A stretch of DNA of 64,000 nucleotides from Chloroflexus islandicus. Its GTDB lineage: Bacteria; Chloroflexota; Chloroflexia; Chloroflexales; Chloroflexaceae. A program made the translations under genes and the position numbers. Under the pieces are notes generated by a model. It worked only from the letters and a program-made list of their open reading frames with translations, was not told the DNA's origin and did no database searches. The stretch is taken from positions 50,638 to 114,637 of the forward strand of contig NZ_LWQS01000031.1 of NCBI RefSeq assembly GCF_001650695.1, written 5' to 3'. Numbering within the stretch: position 1 is the first letter of the stretch; the number at the start of each line of letters is the position of its first letter. Below are positions 62,205-64,000 of the stretch, one piece after another.

Positions 62205-64000
62205 ATGCGACTCATTCATCGAGTGATCGTTATCCTCGTACTAGGCGCTGCCATGCTGACGAACACAACATTCCTCTCAGCAGCGCCCTTCGCCGATCGC
62301 CACGAGTTCGCCGATCCGCGCTTCGCCGTGATTTGGAGCCGCACCGACAGCGAGGCGGTGCGCGGCGGGCGCACGTGGTATTGGGGGCCGGCGCCGTGGT
62401 TTGATTACGGAGAGTTTTATCTCAATAGTCCAAATAGCCTGCGCACCGTCCAATATTTTGATAAAGCAAGGATGGAGATTAACAATCCATCTGATGGGAT
62501 CGTCACCAATGGACTTTTAGTAAAAGAGCTCGTTTGCGGACGCCAGCAATTCAGCGATAATCCACTTGACGCTATAGACATAGGAAGTTCAGATGTGCCG
62601 GTAGCCGGGAATCCACGAAAAACAAACCCCATCGCACCCAGTTATCACGACTTTGCAACTGTTGCAACTACTGATAATGGCTACCGCGACCCGCAACGTT
62701 TGAAACAGCGCGTCAGTGCAACCATCGAACGGGGCGGTAATGTGAGCAATCGACCTGATCTAGCTCGCCCTGAAACCACGATTGTGCAATACAGCACTAT
62801 CACCGGTCACAACATTCCGCGCATCTTTTGGGATTTCATGAACCAACGCGGGCGTGTGATCGAGAATGGCCGCATTACCACCGGCCCGATTGTCGATTGG
62901 CTGTTTGCGATCGGCTACCCGATCACTGATCCCTATTGGACACGCGCTGTTGTCGGCGATACCGAGCGCGATGTGCTCGTGCAGCTTTTTGAGCGGCGCG
63001 TGCTGACGTATACCCCTGACAATCCGCCCGCCTATCAAGTCGAGATGGGCAATGTGGGTCAGCACTATTTCCAGTGGCGCTACCCGCACCTCGGTATGCC
63101 GTGGGTTGATCCCGATCCGGTCACTCCTCTCATCTACGCTTCGGATATCGACACCGGCAGCCATTGGGAACTCTACCGGGCCAATTTCAACGGCGGCGGC
63201 CAGCGGCTGACCTTCAACAACGGCGAAACGGTCGCCTATTCATGGCGGCGCAGTTGGGAGCAAAACCAACAATATCTCGTCGTCGACTCACGGCGTAACA
63301 ACTCGCAGTACCGTCAGATCTATCTGCTCAATGCGATCGCTGCCAACGCTGGCGAGCAAGCACCGGGAGCTGAAGTGATTCGGGTAAGCTACAGTAACAA
63401 TGATGGCACGCCAATTCCACCGAATTATGATTACTGGAGTGTCATAGGCAGCGAATATAATGCCGCCGTTTCACCCGACGGCAATATACTAGCCTTTATT
63501 TCGATGCGTGATGGGTCGCCTAGCATCTATCTCCGCCGTTTGACCATCCCGCCGCACGGCACAATGCAAGCGTATCATTTTTTCACGGGAGGCTGTGAGA
63601 TCGAAACACCTACATGGTCGCCAGATGGACGAAGCCTTGTCTGGGTTTATATCTGCCAAGGTAACGCTGAGATCTACCAAGTTCAGCTACAGTATAATAG
63701 TTATGACGATGACTTCGTAGAGATTGAGTTTGTTACATTCCGCAACCTGACCAACCACCCGGCCAACGACCGCTTCGCCCGCGTTTCTCCCGACGGCAAG
63801 CAGATCGCATTCGCCAGCGACCGCGACGGCAACTGGGAGATTTACGTGATGAACATCGACGGCAGCAATGTCCGCCGCCTGACCAACCATCCCGCCACCG
63901 ACGACGCCCCGACGTGGTCGCCCGATGGCCGCCAATTGGCCTTCGCCAGCGACCGCGACGGCGACTTCGAGATTTATATCCTGAACGTCAGCGATGGGAC
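62205..64000 (+). CDS. Exported TolB-like beta-propeller protein, paralogue, 3' end missing
   Basis: At least 598 residues from ATG 62205 (GGAGG upstream); runs off the right edge. Signal peptide MRLIHRVIVILVLGAAMLTN. Same architecture as the gene at 60171: N-terminal region with RTWYWGPAPWFDYGEFY, VQYFDKARMEINNP and TNGLLVKELVCGRQQ, then PD40 blades (VSPDGKQIAFASDRDGNWEI, WSPDGRQLAFASDRDGDFEI). Similarity is very high in some stretches (62290-62400, 62890-63250, 63740-64000) and much lower in others (62420-62700, 63380-63730), where base composition also drops. This suggests partial gene conversion between the copies. Confidence 0.87.
   Translation, partial: MRLIHRVIVILVLGAAMLTNTTFLSAAPFADRHEFADPRFAVIWSRTDSEAVRGGRTWYWGPAPWFDYGEFYLNSPNSLRTVQYFDKARMEINNPSDGIVTNGLLVKELVCGRQQFSDNPLDAIDIGSSDVPVAGNPRKTNPIAPSYHDFATVATTDNGYRDPQRLKQRVSATIERGGNVSNRPDLARPETTIVQYSTITGHNIPRIFWDFMNQRGRVIENGRITTGPIVDWLFAIGYPITDPYWTRAVVGDTERDVLVQLFERRVLTYTPDNPPAYQVEMGNVGQHYFQWRYPHLGMPWVDPDPVTPLIYASDIDTGSHWELYRANFNGGGQRLTFNNGETVAYSWRRSWEQNQQYLVVDSRRNNSQYRQIYLLNAIAANAGEQAPGAEVIRVSYSNNDGTPIPPNYDYWSVIGSEYNAAVSPDGNILAFISMRDGSPSIYLRRLTIPPHGTMQAYHFFTGGCEIETPTWSPDGRSLVWVYICQGNAEIYQVQLQYNSYDDDFVEIEFVTFRNLTNHPANDRFARVSPDGKQIAFASDRDGNWEIYVMNIDGSNVRRLTNHPATDDAPTWSPDGRQLAFASDRDGDFEIYILNVSDG

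Overview
The window looks like chromosomal DNA of a member of the Chloroflexota, most likely a Chloroflexales relative (Roseiflexus/Chloroflexus-like). This is an inference from high GC, the style of the exported proteins (a giant LamG/Ca-repeat protein, CAP protein, and beta-propeller proteins with a 'TNGLLVKELISG' type N-terminal region), an RskA-type ECF sigma pair, MgtE, TrmB regulators and many short palindromic repeats. No rRNA, phage, CRISPR array or insertion sequence was found. One tRNA (Arg, CCG) is present.

Layout. 1-8154 (minus): the 5' part (at least 2718 codons) of one giant exported protein, running off the left edge. 8838-24071: a cell-surface glycan locus with two GT4 glycosyltransferases, four large GT-C type membrane proteins, a MOP-family flippase and a SAM methyltransferase, separated by repeat-filled gaps. 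24102-28581 (minus): ABC ATPase and fused double permease, then MgtE behind a promoter and a structured leader with an intrinsic terminator (candidate riboswitch). 28861-29717: repeats. 29718-36695: CAP protein, small membrane protein, TrmB regulator plus P1B-4 metal ATPase operon with a recognisable promoter/operator, dienelactone hydrolase, tRNA-Arg, anti-sigma and ECF sigma. 37041-45902: polyprenyl diphosphate synthase, PAS-STAS protein, SDR, principal-type sigma-70, MalQ, arginase-ArsA operon, histidine phosphatase. 46117-50162: sirtuin, an array of ~290-bp repeats, secreted helical protein divergent to PspC, fructosamine kinase, DUF2892. 50361-57193 (plus): AccB-XseA-XseB-membrane protein-RidA-degenerate MBL-flippase. 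57238-59698: a BsuBI/PstI-type restriction-modification system whose endonuclease gene carries an in-frame TGA. 59699-60170: AT-rich gap. 60171-64000: two paralogous exported beta-propeller proteins, the second cut by the right edge.

The most notable points are the in-frame stop in the restriction endonuclease with the downstream reading frame preserved, the attenuator-like leader of mgtE, the TrmB/P1B-4 ATPase operon with an inverted repeat over its start site, the giant multidomain surface protein, and at least four families of short palindromic repeats, one of which keeps its outer ends while its core stem sequence is swapped from copy to copy. Operon and organism statements are inferences; sequence positions and motifs were read directly.
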